Of a stretch of DNA of 64,000 nt, positions 19,310 to 27,420 are shown piece after piece. Under the pieces are notes generated by a model, which saw only the letters and a list, made by a program, of their open reading frames with translations, was not told the DNA's origin and did no database searches. The stretch is from Rubritalea squalenifaciens DSM 18772. Its GTDB lineage: Bacteria; Verrucomicrobiota; Verrucomicrobiia; Verrucomicrobiales; Akkermansiaceae. The position numbers and the translations under genes were made by a program. Position 1 is the stretch's first letter. Each line of letters opens with the position of its first letter. The stretch covers positions 907,091 through 971,090 of the forward strand of contig NZ_FQYR01000002.1 of the NCBI RefSeq assembly GCF_900141815.1. The letters are read 5' to 3'.

Positions 19310-19338
19310 GCACCCTTCCGATCCCGCTGGAAGGGTGC
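19310..19338 (-). other. Intercistronic stem-loop between kduI and dctP
   Basis: A perfect 10-bp inverted repeat (GCACCCTTCC at 19310-19319 and its complement at 19329-19338) with a nine-base loop, lying in the 90-base gap between kduI and dctP. No T-run follows on the minus strand, so a full terminator is unlikely. An RNA processing or stability element that raises dctP output is a reasonable inference. Confidence 0.6.
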
Positions 19339-19353
19339 TGAGAAAAGGGATGC

Positions 19354-20184
19354 TTAGCGCAGATCGGTGATAGGGAATCCGTCCATATCATCGAAGCGCT
19401 GGTTTTCACCGCCCATGCCCCAGACAAAGGCGTAGGAGTTGGTGCCCGCACCGCAGTGAATGGACCAGGATGGTGAGAGGGCGACGTGCTTCTCCTGCAT
19501 CCAGAGCACGCGAGTCTCCTGTGGTTCACCCATGAAATGGGCAACCTGGTGACCTTCTGCGATGTCGAAGTAGCAATAGACTTCGGAGCGGCGATCGTGA
19601 GTGTGCGGAGGCATGGTGTTCCATACGGAGCCGTTCTTGAGCACGGTGAATCCCATGACAAGCTGGCAGGAACGGATACCGTTCTCATGAATGTACTGGA
19701 AGAGGTGACGCTCGTTTGCATCCGCCTGTGATCCTAGCTCGAGCTTGTTGGCATCTTCGATCTTGGCGTGGGTGGTCGGGTAATCCGCATGCGCCGGGTA
19801 AGACAGCAGATAGAACTGAGCTGGGCTGCTGGCATCGTCTGATGAGAAACTGACTTCCTGGGAACCGCGGCCTATGTAGAGGCACTCGCGGTTTGCCATC
19901 GGGTAGCTAGTACCGTCTACAGTGATGGTACCGGCGGCGCCGAGATTGATGACGCCAAGCTCACGGCGTTGGCAGAAGAAGTCAGCACGGAGCTGGTCAC
20001 CTGCGGGTAGGGGTAGTGCAGAGTCAGTCGGTACAGCGGAGCCTACAATGGCGCGATCGAGATCGGTGTAGGTAAGCTGAAGCTCACCAGCTGTGAAGAG
20101 GTAATCGAGTACGTACGAGTCACGGAGATCCTCGGTACAGAAGTTTGGATAAGTCTCGATGGAAGATGTGCGATGGTTATTCAT
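19354..20184 (-). CDS. kduI: 5-dehydro-4-deoxy-D-glucuronate isomerase
   Basis: A 276-residue cupin-like zinc enzyme, usual length for KduI. It converts 5-keto-4-deoxyuronate, the product of unsaturated uronates, to 2,5-diketo-3-deoxygluconate. Zinc ligands are visible in MPPHTHDRRSEVYCYFDI (His-x-His and Glu) and the later SPSWSIHCGAGT (His). Family motifs FFCQRRELGVINLG and WGMGGENQRFDDMDG are intact. It lies 28 bases after kdgK in the uronate operon. Confidence 0.97.
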   Translation of the reverse strand: MNNHRTSSIETYPNFCTEDLRDSYVLDYLFTAGELQLTYTDLDRAIVGSAVPTDSALPLPAGDQLRADFFCQRRELGVINLGAAGTITVDGTSYPMANRECLYIGRGSQEVSFSSDDASSPAQFYLLSYPAHADYPTTHAKIEDANKLELGSQADANERHLFQYIHENGIRSCQLVMGFTVLKNGSVWNTMPPHTHDRRSEVYCYFDIAEGHQVAHFMGEPQETRVLWMQEKHVALSPSWSIHCGAGTNSYAFVWGMGGENQRFDDMDGFPITDLR

Positions 20185-20212
20185 AAGTGTTAGGACAGTC
20201 TATCAATAGAAG

Positions 20213-21238
20213 TTAGCGGAGTTCGTGTGAAGTAGAAGTTGCCGCGAGGGAGAGGATTTCCTTTTTTGAGCAGAGGGTAGAGTCACAGGGGGTGGACATG
20301 GTCAGCACGGCATTGGCGCAACCAATATTCGCTGCTTCATCAGGTGCTTTGCCGTGCATTAAACCATAAATCATGCCAGCACCAAAGGCATCTCCTGAGC
20401 CAATGCGGTCAAGAACCTGGGCATTCTTGTATTGGTCGGAGTGGTAAATCTCTCCGTTGTGCCAGACCTTGGCGCAGTAGTCGTGCATTGAGGCGGAATG
20501 AATGACCCGTGAGGAGGCTGCGATGGTCTTGACGCTCGGTAGCTGCGCAGCAGTATCTTCCATGAGGGAAATAAGCTCCCTGCATTCCAGCGGAGGGTGT
20601 GCCTCATGAAAAATCGGGGAGACTCCGAGGAGGACATCGGTGTGCTGAGCCATGGCCCGGTTCACTTCCGCTGCGGCCTTCGGGCCACCACGGCTCATCC
20701 AGAGTGATTCCCTGTAGTTTGGGTCGTAAGAGGTCGTGATGCCGTGTTTTCTGGCGCATTGGATGGCTTCCAGTGCGAGTTCAGAAGTGGACTCTGAAAG
20801 TCCAGCAAAGATGCCGCCGGTGTGGAACCAGGTGATGTCGCCAGAGGAGAAGAGGGTGTCCCAGTCAAAGTCACCGGGAGCCAGCTGAGCCGGTGCCGAA
20901 TGGCCGCGGTCCATGGTGGCTTTGGGTGAGCGGTAGCCGAAGCCGCGCTCTGCAAAGTAGAGCGGGTTGCGGCATTCGCGGCCAACGCCATCGAACTTCC
21001 TCCAGATGATGTTCGAGGTGTCTACCCCCGAAGAGAGGATCAAATGATGTACGAGGTGGCCGATTTCATTGTCGACCATGGCCGTGGCGATCCCGGTGGA
21101 TTCGCCAAAGGAGCGAGACAGGGAGCGAGCGATATTGTATTCGCCGCCACCTTCGCTGAAGTGAAACGTTTTGGCTGCTCGGAGCGGTAATTCGCCGGAG
21201 CAGAAACGAAGCATGATTTCGCCTAGTGAAAGAAACAT
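20213..21238 (-). CDS. kdgK: 2-dehydro-3-deoxygluconokinase (PfkB family)
   Basis: A 341-residue PfkB-type sugar kinase. It phosphorylates 2-keto-3-deoxygluconate to KDPG with ATP. The N-terminal LGEIMLRFCSG and the second PfkB signature with the catalytic aspartate in DRIGSGDAFGAGMIYGLM are present. The kdgK assignment rests on context between the KDPG aldolase and KduI genes. The gene begins 21 bases after the aldolase stop. Confidence 0.93.
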   Translation of the reverse strand: MFLSLGEIMLRFCSGELPLRAAKTFHFSEGGGEYNIARSLSRSFGESTGIATAMVDNEIGHLVHHLILSSGVDTSNIIWRKFDGVGRECRNPLYFAERGFGYRSPKATMDRGHSAPAQLAPGDFDWDTLFSSGDITWFHTGGIFAGLSESTSELALEAIQCARKHGITTSYDPNYRESLWMSRGGPKAAAEVNRAMAQHTDVLLGVSPIFHEAHPPLECRELISLMEDTAAQLPSVKTIAASSRVIHSASMHDYCAKVWHNGEIYHSDQYKNAQVLDRIGSGDAFGAGMIYGLMHGKAPDEAANIGCANAVLTMSTPCDSTLCSKKEILSLAATSTSHELR

Positions 21239-21259
21239 AAGTGTGGGAAGAATCTAAAA

Positions 21260-21877
21260 TTAAGTTGCTGAACTGAGGGTTGCGGCTTCGCGGACGAGGG
21301 CGCGGATTTCGTCGAACCTTTCCTGCTGGAGCAGATCCCTAGGGACCATCCAGGATCCTCCACAGGCTCTGACGCAGGGGAGGGAGAGGTACTCTCCGAC
21401 ATTGGCGGGAGTGATGCCGCCTGTGGGCATGATCCCGATTTCGGGATACACCGAGGTGATGGCCTTGAGCGCTGAGGCTCCGCCGAGTGCTTCAGCGGGG
21501 AAAAACTTCAGCAGATTCAGGCCGTATCTCATGGCTTGGGCGATTTCAGATGGCGTCGCGATTCCCGGAATCACTGGAACATCCGCCCTCTGGCAGTACT
21601 CGATCACCTCGCAGTGAAGGGCTGGAGACACAATAAACTTCGAGCCTGCATGGTAGGCAGCCTCGGCTTGCTCTTTGGTGATAGCTGTTCCGGCACCGAC
21701 TGTGAGGCCTTCCAGTCCGGCCATGATCTCCAGACTTTGTAGCGCCGCTGGTGTGCGCAGGGTAACCTCGGCTACTGGTAAATTCTCTTCGAGTAGAATT
21801 TCTCCCAGAGGTTTGGCTGTCTCTGGATTATCGATGATAATCACTGGGACGATTTTTGTTGGTAAATCAATGGTCAC
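21260..21877 (-). CDS. eda: KDPG / 4-hydroxy-2-oxoglutarate aldolase
   Basis: A 205-residue class I aldolase. It splits 2-keto-3-deoxy-6-phosphogluconate into pyruvate and glyceraldehyde-3-phosphate, the last step of the uronate route. The Schiff-base lysine lies in LLKFFPAEALGG, the catalytic glutamate in VAEVTLRTPAAL, and the phosphate-binding MPTGGI follows. It is the first gene of the seven-gene operon, facing the regulator at 22059 across a 180-base promoter region. Confidence 0.95.
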   Translation of the reverse strand: MTIDLPTKIVPVIIIDNPETAKPLGEILLEENLPVAEVTLRTPAALQSLEIMAGLEGLTVGAGTAITKEQAEAAYHAGSKFIVSPALHCEVIEYCQRADVPVIPGIATPSEIAQAMRYGLNLLKFFPAEALGGASALKAITSVYPEIGIMPTGGITPANVGEYLSLPCVRACGGSWMVPRDLLQQERFDEIRALVREAATLSSAT

Positions 21878-22004
21878 GGGATTGTCGGGTGGAAATCGGT
21901 GTTACAGGTTTTTGTGTAAACGAAGGTCTTGAAGATGTTAAGCATTTATTAATTCATAATACAGATTTTTGAAGGTTAGGCTATTTTTTGAGGGTAATTT
22001 TAAT

Positions 22005-22019
22005 AAATTGCGTCAATTT
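22005..22019. promoter_or_regulatory. Candidate operator in the eda/regulator divergent region
   Basis: The AT-rich interval 21878-22058 holds a perfect 6-bp inverted repeat, AAATTG-CGT-CAATTT, 40 bases before the regulator start. Position and symmetry suggest a binding site for the XylR-type regulator or another repressor. This is pattern only; no second copy was seen in the window. Confidence 0.4.
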
Positions 22020-22058
22020 TAGTAGATTTACTGCGTCGAATATGGCACAAATCATTTC

Positions 22059-23216
22059 ATGGATGAGAAAAAGCGCATCGCGATTATTTTTGAGAATTCC
22101 TATGAGAGGCCGTTCAAGCTGATCAACGGTATCCTCTCATTACCAGGACTTAGGGACAAATGTGCCTTCCGCAGTTTCCCGCTGTACCAAGTTCAGAAAG
22201 ACGATGTGTTTACGGACGAATGGCAACCGGATGGTATTCTCACGATGGTCAGTGAAGAAGATAATGATCCCAATGGATGGATCCAGCACTTGGATGTGCC
22301 GGTGGTAAACCTCATTCATACGCGCCACCATCTGCATCCTTCCATTGCAGCGGACTATTCAAGTATCGTTGATGCGGCGATGGATCACTTCGGCGCGATC
22401 GAATGTGAGGAAATTCTTTATGCCGGAACGAAGGGGGGACCACTACTTGGCCTTATTGATAAGCTGTTCAGGACACGAGCCGAAAAGAAAGGGATCCGCT
22501 ATCATATGCTGGAGTTTCCAGAGCAGCTGGATGCCTCAGATGCTGCTGATCTGGAAAGCATCGTGCCAGGTCTGCGTGAGTTGCTTGAGAACGCAACAGG
22601 GAAGATTGGGATCTACAGCACGCATGATCGCCGCGGTCGTGTGATCAATGACTATGTGATCAAGCAGGGCTACAGTGTCCCGAACCAAGTGGCGATTCTC
22701 GGATGCTTTGATTCTGTGGATGCCAAGCTTTGCGACCCACCACTTTCCAGTATCATGCTGCAGGATAAAGAGCAGGGATCCACTGCGATGGAAATGCTCT
22801 ACCGTCTGATTACCGGCCAAGAGCTTGAGGAGAGAAATGCGGTGATGCCCGTTCTGGGTGTCCGTGTCCGTGGCTCTACCGTGGGGGATGAGGCCAATGA
22901 TATCGAAGTCTTGAGGGCGAGAAACTTGATTCGCGAACGGGCTGCAGAAGGGGTTACCGTGGATCAGATCGTGGATGAACTGAATGTTTCCCGCAGTACC
23001 TTTGAGAAACGCTTTTCCGCCCTTACTGGAAGATCCCCAGCCCAGGAGATCCGCAAGGTCAGACTGGAACTGGCGAAAGAGCATTTGCTCACGACGGATC
23101 TACCTCTGACCCAGATCGCACCCAAAGTGGGCTTTATGGATAGACGTGCCTTCATGGTCTTCTTCAAGCGTGAAGCTGGTATGACTCCGGGTGCTTTCCG
23201 CGATGCCCACCGATAG
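22059..23216 (+). CDS. XylR-type AraC-family transcriptional regulator
   Basis: A 385-residue protein. Residues 1-270 form a LacI/periplasmic-binding-like sensor (KKRIAIIFENSYERPFKLINGI ... IGIYSTHDRRGRVINDYVIKQGYSVPNQVAILGCFDS), and residues 280-385 form an AraC DNA-binding domain with two helix-turn-helices (VDQIVDELNVSRSTFEKRFSALTG and LTQIAPKVGFMDRRAFMVFFKREAGMTPGAFR). This is the architecture of E. coli XylR and its many relatives in polysaccharide-using bacteria. Divergent transcription from the uronate operon makes it the likely inducer-responsive regulator; the ligand is probably a pathway intermediate (inference). Confidence 0.93.
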   Translation: MDEKKRIAIIFENSYERPFKLINGILSLPGLRDKCAFRSFPLYQVQKDDVFTDEWQPDGILTMVSEEDNDPNGWIQHLDVPVVNLIHTRHHLHPSIAADYSSIVDAAMDHFGAIECEEILYAGTKGGPLLGLIDKLFRTRAEKKGIRYHMLEFPEQLDASDAADLESIVPGLRELLENATGKIGIYSTHDRRGRVINDYVIKQGYSVPNQVAILGCFDSVDAKLCDPPLSSIMLQDKEQGSTAMEMLYRLITGQELEERNAVMPVLGVRVRGSTVGDEANDIEVLRARNLIRERAAEGVTVDQIVDELNVSRSTFEKRFSALTGRSPAQEIRKVRLELAKEHLLTTDLPLTQIAPKVGFMDRRAFMVFFKREAGMTPGAFRDAHR

Positions 23217-23220
23217 TAGA

Positions 23221-23637
23221 ATGTCTGCCGAGATTTCCAGTGAAGCCCGGATCATGGAGGTGGTTTGTGCCGTTCTCTTCGATCAGCAGGGGAAGGTTCT
23301 CGTTTGTCAGCGTCCTGAAGGTAAGATGCTGGCTGGAAAATGGGAATTTCCCGGTGGCAAGGTGGATGCTGGCGAGAGCTTTGAAGAGGCTTTACATCGT
23401 GAAATGCATGAGGAACTGGACTGTGAGGTGCTGATACGCAGAAAGTTATCTCCTGTCCTTCATGCTTACGAGTCACTGACGATCCGCTTGCATCCTTTCG
23501 TATGCAGTTTGGGTGAGGACCTGCCGAGAGCTTTGGAGCATGCTGCGATCTCTTGGGTGGAGTCATCGGAATTGAACAACCTGGACCTGGCCTGCGCAGA
23601 TCGGGAAATCGCCAATGAGTTGCTGCTATCCTCGTAA
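23221..23637 (+). CDS. mutT: MutT-like NUDIX hydrolase
   Basis: A protein of 138 residues from the ATG at 23221, four bases after the regulator stop; upstream in-frame starts lie inside the regulator gene and are less likely. The NUDIX box reads GKVDAGESFEEALHREMHEEL (G-x5-E-x7-REUxEE), and the flanks GKVLVCQRPEGKMLAGKWEFPGG match MutT/8-oxo-dGTP or CTP pyrophosphohydrolases. It probably cleans oxidised nucleotides. Co-transcription with the regulator looks incidental. Confidence 0.88.
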   Translation: MSAEISSEARIMEVVCAVLFDQQGKVLVCQRPEGKMLAGKWEFPGGKVDAGESFEEALHREMHEELDCEVLIRRKLSPVLHAYESLTIRLHPFVCSLGEDLPRALEHAAISWVESSELNNLDLACADREIANELLLSS

Positions 23638-23673
23638 CTTCCAGTATTAGAAAAATCTACAAATTTCCGCATT

Positions 23674-23700
23674 AGTGTAAAAAAGTTTGCACTGTTGACG
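23674..23700. promoter_or_regulatory. Candidate BlaI operator and promoter
   Basis: An imperfect inverted repeat AGTGTAAA-aaag-TTTGCACT (23674-23693, seven of eight positions paired) sits directly before a TTGACG (23695-23700) that would serve as a -35 box, with a TATTGA-like -10 about 18 bases on. The layout fits self-repression of the blaI-like gene starting at 23758. Pattern-based only. Confidence 0.45.
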
Positions 23701-23757
23701 TATATGAATTCTACTTGCTATTGAGAGATATCGCAGGTAACCCAATTTCAATCAGTT

Positions 23758-24153
23758 ATGAACCAGCCAGAGTTTGATCAACTAAGCCGTCGAGAAAGAG
23801 AAGTCATGTACTTGGTGCATGAACACGGAGAGGTCTGCGCGGAGACGGTGAAAAACGAGATTGAGACACCGATTTCTTATTCTGGTGCACGCCGCTATCT
23901 TTCCATTCTCGAGGAAAAAGGATTCCTCACCATGGAGAACAGAGGAAACAAGTACTTCTACAAACCTGTCGCGAACACGACAGAGGTGGGCTTGAAATTC
24001 ATGAAGAAGATCTTTGGGTCTTTCTTTGCCGGCTCTCCAACCCTTGGTATTGCTACTTTCATGCAGAAAGAAGGTGGTAAGCTTGATGACCAGGAACTTG
24101 CTTCTCTTGAAAAACTTCTTCAGGATGTTAGTTCTGAAGATGATCAAGCGTAG
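23758..24153 (+). CDS. BlaI/MecI-family transcriptional repressor
   Basis: A 131-residue protein with the Penicillinase-repressor winged helix (LSRREREVMYLVHEHGEVCAETVKNEI ... YSGARRYLSILEEKGFLTMENRGNKYFYKP, residues 8-72) and a helical dimerisation tail. BlaI proteins are removed from DNA by the protease of a partner M56 membrane protein. That partner is the next gene, starting eight bases after the stop. No beta-lactamase or PBP gene is nearby, so the target is probably something other than antibiotic resistance. Confidence 0.92.
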   Translation: MNQPEFDQLSRREREVMYLVHEHGEVCAETVKNEIETPISYSGARRYLSILEEKGFLTMENRGNKYFYKPVANTTEVGLKFMKKIFGSFFAGSPTLGIATFMQKEGGKLDDQELASLEKLLQDVSSEDDQA

Positions 24154-24161
24154 AATCCTAG

Positions 24162-25943
24162 GTGCCCAGTGACCCATACCATTGGCTGGTCCTGGTTGCC
24201 CTGAAAGCTCTCGTAATACTGCCGCTGGTATTACTAGCTGTCTGGGCCTCCAGACGTACATCAGCATCCGTCATAAGCCTGCTATTGGCTTGTGCAGTAA
24301 TCTATGTCCCCTTGAGCCCGTTTTTGGATGGGCTGCTGCCTCACATCACGCTGACTATCCCGTTTTTGAAGCACACGGGAGCCTTTCCTGATAATATTCC
24401 GGTACTGGAGGAATTCGAAAGGAACAACCCGATGCCAGCAAACCCGGCAGAGATCATCTTTCAGGGTGCCTCGTCGATTAATCCTGGTGATGTGATTCTG
24501 GCGATCTGGCTGCTTGGTGCCCTTGTGTTGTTGGTGACGAAATTATGGAGATCGATGAACACCAAGCTATGGTTCATCGGTTCGCGTCCTGTGGCAGATG
24601 GAGAGTGTACACTGCATTGCTTGAAGCGTTTGTGTTCCAAGATGGGCATTAAACGTGAACCGTGGTTGATGTATAACAGCCGTGTGCATGGAGCTCAGGC
24701 GGTGGGCATTCTGAGGCCGGTGATTTTGCTGCCTGAGGGGTTTTCTGCGATGCCCAAGGAGAGCCGTGAGATGGTACTTATCCATGAGCTAGAGCATATT
24801 AGAAGAAAGGATGTCTTTGGGCGCTTGTGTCTGGAATTAATCTCAGTTCTGTTTTGGTTTCATCCATGTTTTTGGATCACGCTGCGTCGTTATAATCAGA
24901 AGTCGGAAATGGCCTGTGATGATGCCGTGCTCAATGCAGGTTATTCTGCAGCACAGTATGGGGAAGTACTTTTGGCAGAAGGGAAGGCATTGGCCGGCAC
25001 TGAGGGTGGCGTACCGAAGGAGCTCAAACCCAGAGTGAAGTATCTGCTAAACAAGGCGACGGATAGGCACAGCTTGAGCAAAGCCGCTCGGATGAAGTTT
25101 TTTGCCTTGTTCATGTTAGCTCTGGTGCCGATGGGCTTGGTGTCCTTTTCTCCCTATGATGATGAATTGGGGTTTGAGACGATAGCTCCCACTGAAGGTC
25201 TGAAGGCAGTATGGCGACTCAACTTAGGCCGAGGCAATATCGTCGTGGATTCCAGTGGTGGAGGGCACCATGGAAGAATCAATGGTGCGAGCTGGGTGAA
25301 TGATCCAGAGCGCGGGGATTGTCTCTCACTGGATGGGGTTGATGATTTCATCACCTTCCGTGCACCTGATGCGGATTGGACCACAAAGGATTTCACCTTT
25401 TGTGTCTGGCTCAAGCCTGCTAGTGGAAGTGATGGCGGGGGGCTACTCTTGCGCGGTGAGTTTAACCAAATCTGGAGTAAGGGGATTGGCACGGAAAGAA
25501 CCGGCGCTATCAACTATGCCGAAAGGGAAATTATTCTAGCGGGGCCGCGTTATGGACCTAACAAATATTTTCTCTATGACCCAGGCTTGCTTCCCTCATT
25601 CAACTACTTCGGCATTGGGACTGCTAGATCCACTGTGGCTCTGCAAGAGGATGAGTGGATGCACTTGGCGATGGTCTGGAAGATCAAAGGTAATGAGGCA
25701 AGAACTGAGATGTATTTGAATGGAGAGCCTGTGGAAGTGAAGCATCTGCAGCGGCTCTTCGTCACGGATCTCTCCGATTGGCCTACCAAAACCTGGATGT
25801 TTGGTGTGAGTGACTCACCGATTGTCCGGGGGAATAACTATGAGGGCTGCGTGTCTGATCTTGCCATCTATCAGAAGGCTCTGAGCCAGGAGGAGGTCCA
25901 GATGGTGAAGAAGGGGAACTTCTCTCTGGAACAGCAGAATTAA
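24162..25943 (+). CDS. M56 (BlaR1/MecR1-like) protease with C-terminal LamG domain
   Basis: A 593-residue protein starting at GTG. The membrane part has segments at about 8-28, 35-55, 108-126 and 308-326. The M56 zinc motif HELEH is at about 207-211 (MVLIHELEHIRRKD), with the downstream AEGKAL region. After the last membrane helix, residues about 345-590 form a LamG/concanavalin-like domain (VWRLNLGRGNIVVDSSGGGHHGRINGASW ... FTFCVWLKPASG ... WMHLAMVWKI), typical of carbohydrate or ligand-binding outer domains. In BlaR1 this position is a beta-lactam sensor, so here the outer sensor has been replaced by LamG. It should signal to the BlaI repressor by proteolysis (inference). Confidence 0.9.
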   Translation: MPSDPYHWLVLVALKALVILPLVLLAVWASRRTSASVISLLLACAVIYVPLSPFLDGLLPHITLTIPFLKHTGAFPDNIPVLEEFERNNPMPANPAEIIFQGASSINPGDVILAIWLLGALVLLVTKLWRSMNTKLWFIGSRPVADGECTLHCLKRLCSKMGIKREPWLMYNSRVHGAQAVGILRPVILLPEGFSAMPKESREMVLIHELEHIRRKDVFGRLCLELISVLFWFHPCFWITLRRYNQKSEMACDDAVLNAGYSAAQYGEVLLAEGKALAGTEGGVPKELKPRVKYLLNKATDRHSLSKAARMKFFALFMLALVPMGLVSFSPYDDELGFETIAPTEGLKAVWRLNLGRGNIVVDSSGGGHHGRINGASWVNDPERGDCLSLDGVDDFITFRAPDADWTTKDFTFCVWLKPASGSDGGGLLLRGEFNQIWSKGIGTERTGAINYAEREIILAGPRYGPNKYFLYDPGLLPSFNYFGIGTARSTVALQEDEWMHLAMVWKIKGNEARTEMYLNGEPVEVKHLQRLFVTDLSDWPTKTWMFGVSDSPIVRGNNYEGCVSDLAIYQKALSQEEVQMVKKGNFSLEQQN

Positions 25944-25945
25944 AT

Positions 25946-26710
25946 TCATTCGGTAGCGTGGTGCTTGGTGAGCACTGATTTGAGCTCGCGGTACTCCTTC
26001 CAGTCGATGCTCTGGTCTGCATCCCTTTTTGCGGCGGCATCAATAAGAATGGCTGCGAGTCTGGTGTGGATCTGGGATGCATAGCTGTCTCCTGCTTCCG
26101 AGGAGATGTTTGCCTGTGCGGCATGTTCTTGAGCCAGTTTGATAAGATCGCCTTTAGGGTCATCTGTTATGTGTTTGGGATGTTCGTTGGCCTGTGAATT
26201 GAGGCTGGCCATCTTTGGGCTAATGAGTGTTGCCTTTTCTAACTGCTCTTTGAGCTGATTGTATTCCTCCCAGTTGAAATCGTCACCGGATACGGCGGCC
26301 TTAAGTTTGATCTGCGCCATCTTCGAATAGATTTGAGCTTTCCGGGTGTCGCCGGATTTCTTGGCTTGCGCGGCTTTTTTCTCGTACTCCTTGGCGGCAT
26401 TGATGAAGCCGTTTTCGGACTTTTTCGGCTTCTGCTTCCCTTTCTCCGGGCTGAGTCTAGCCTTGAGGGCGTAGTACTCTGTCCAGTCGTAGTCGCCTTG
26501 GCTGGTGGCTGCATCCCGTTTGATAGCTGCCAGTTTTCGGTAGATAGAAGCCGTCTCTTGGTTTCCATCTTTGCTAGCCTTTGTCGCGAGCTGTTCGTAT
26601 TCTGCCGCGGCAGCTAGAAATCCAGATTGGTCACCAGAGCTCTCTGTTGCACTGGAAGTATGGAGGCTCATGCTTGCCAATAAAAGCAGACATAGGAGTG
26701 GTATTTTCAT
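25946..26710 (-). CDS. Secreted protein with three helical repeats
   Basis: A 254-residue protein. A signal peptide (MKIPLLCLLLLASMSLHTSSA) is followed by three copies of a roughly 58-residue unit. In each, a helix like AAAEYEQLATKASKDGN leads to AxIYxKLAAIKxxAA, a short acidic linker, and the ending WxEYxxLKxxL (copies at about 32-90, 97-158 and 185-250). The copies differ clearly, so the repeat is ancient. I do not recognise the family; the helix pairs recall TPR-like or alpha-solenoid units. Its stop lies two bases from the stop of the convergent M56 gene. Confidence 0.75.
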   Translation of the reverse strand: MKIPLLCLLLLASMSLHTSSATESSGDQSGFLAAAAEYEQLATKASKDGNQETASIYRKLAAIKRDAATSQGDYDWTEYYALKARLSPEKGKQKPKKSENGFINAAKEYEKKAAQAKKSGDTRKAQIYSKMAQIKLKAAVSGDDFNWEEYNQLKEQLEKATLISPKMASLNSQANEHPKHITDDPKGDLIKLAQEHAAQANISSEAGDSYASQIHTRLAAILIDAAAKRDADQSIDWKEYRELKSVLTKHHATE

Positions 26711-26769
26711 GGGGAAATTTTGATTTAATGAGAGAAGAGAGATTTTGAGTGAGTAACTCTAGATAAGGT

Positions 26770-27408
26770 ATGATGAGCAGAAAGTTACAAGTGACTGTGT
26801 TGTTGGCTGGTGTGATGACACTGAGTGGTGCCGTGATCAGCTGTGGGGAGAACCGGAGTACTGCCGAGACGGAGCTGAGAGTGGAAGTGGGGCCCCAGCA
26901 GAAGAAGTTCGTGGATGCGGCTCTCTGGCAGATTGGAAAAACCACCTCATACAATCCGGCCTATGTCGGACTAGAATACCCGATGGGGGATATTCCTATT
27001 GAAAAGGGCGTCTGTACGGATGTGGTGATCAGGGCGATGCGCAAGGCCTGGGAGAAAGATCTTCAGGAGCTGGTGCACAAGGATATGAAGGCGAACTTCA
27101 GCAAGTACCCTAAGCGCTGGGGGCTCAAGAGCACTGACAAGAACATCGATCACCGCCGGGTGCCGAACTTGCGGACTTATTTCAAACGGCAGGGGTGGAG
27201 TCTCGCCGTGACGGACAAGAAAGAGAGCTTCAAGCCAGGTGACTTGGTGACCTGCACGGTAGCAGGCAACCGTCCTCACATCATGATCGTCAGTGACCGC
27301 ATGAATGAGGATGGAGTGCCCTATGTCATCCACAATATTGGAGGGGGCACCCAAGAAGAGGATTGCCTGTTTACCTACCCGCTCACCGGACACTATCGGG
27401 TGAAGTGA
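26770..27408 (+). CDS. DUF1287 lipoprotein
   Basis: A 212-residue protein with a lipoprotein signal (VLLAGVMTLSGAVISC, lipobox VISC). The body is DUF1287: YNPAYVGLEYPMGDIPIEKGVCTDVVIRAMRKA with a conserved Cys, NIDHRRVPNLRTYFKRQG, and FKPGDLVTCTVAGNRPHIMIVSD with a conserved His, the kind of Cys/His pattern seen in NlpC/P60-type peptidases. This suggests a cell-envelope amidase or peptidase (inference). It diverges from the repeat protein, with a 59-base gap. Confidence 0.88.
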   Translation: MMSRKLQVTVLLAGVMTLSGAVISCGENRSTAETELRVEVGPQQKKFVDAALWQIGKTTSYNPAYVGLEYPMGDIPIEKGVCTDVVIRAMRKAWEKDLQELVHKDMKANFSKYPKRWGLKSTDKNIDHRRVPNLRTYFKRQGWSLAVTDKKESFKPGDLVTCTVAGNRPHIMIVSDRMNEDGVPYVIHNIGGGTQEEDCLFTYPLTGHYRVK

Positions 27409-27420
27409 GGCATTTTAGGG

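Noticed and set aside
22536-23084. A 182-residue minus-strand ORF
   Set aside because: Overlaps the XylR-type regulator gene entirely; no recognisable protein sequence.
23758-25943. Beta-lactam resistance locus
   Set aside because: The repressor/protease pair has no penicillin-binding sensor domain and no beta-lactamase nearby.
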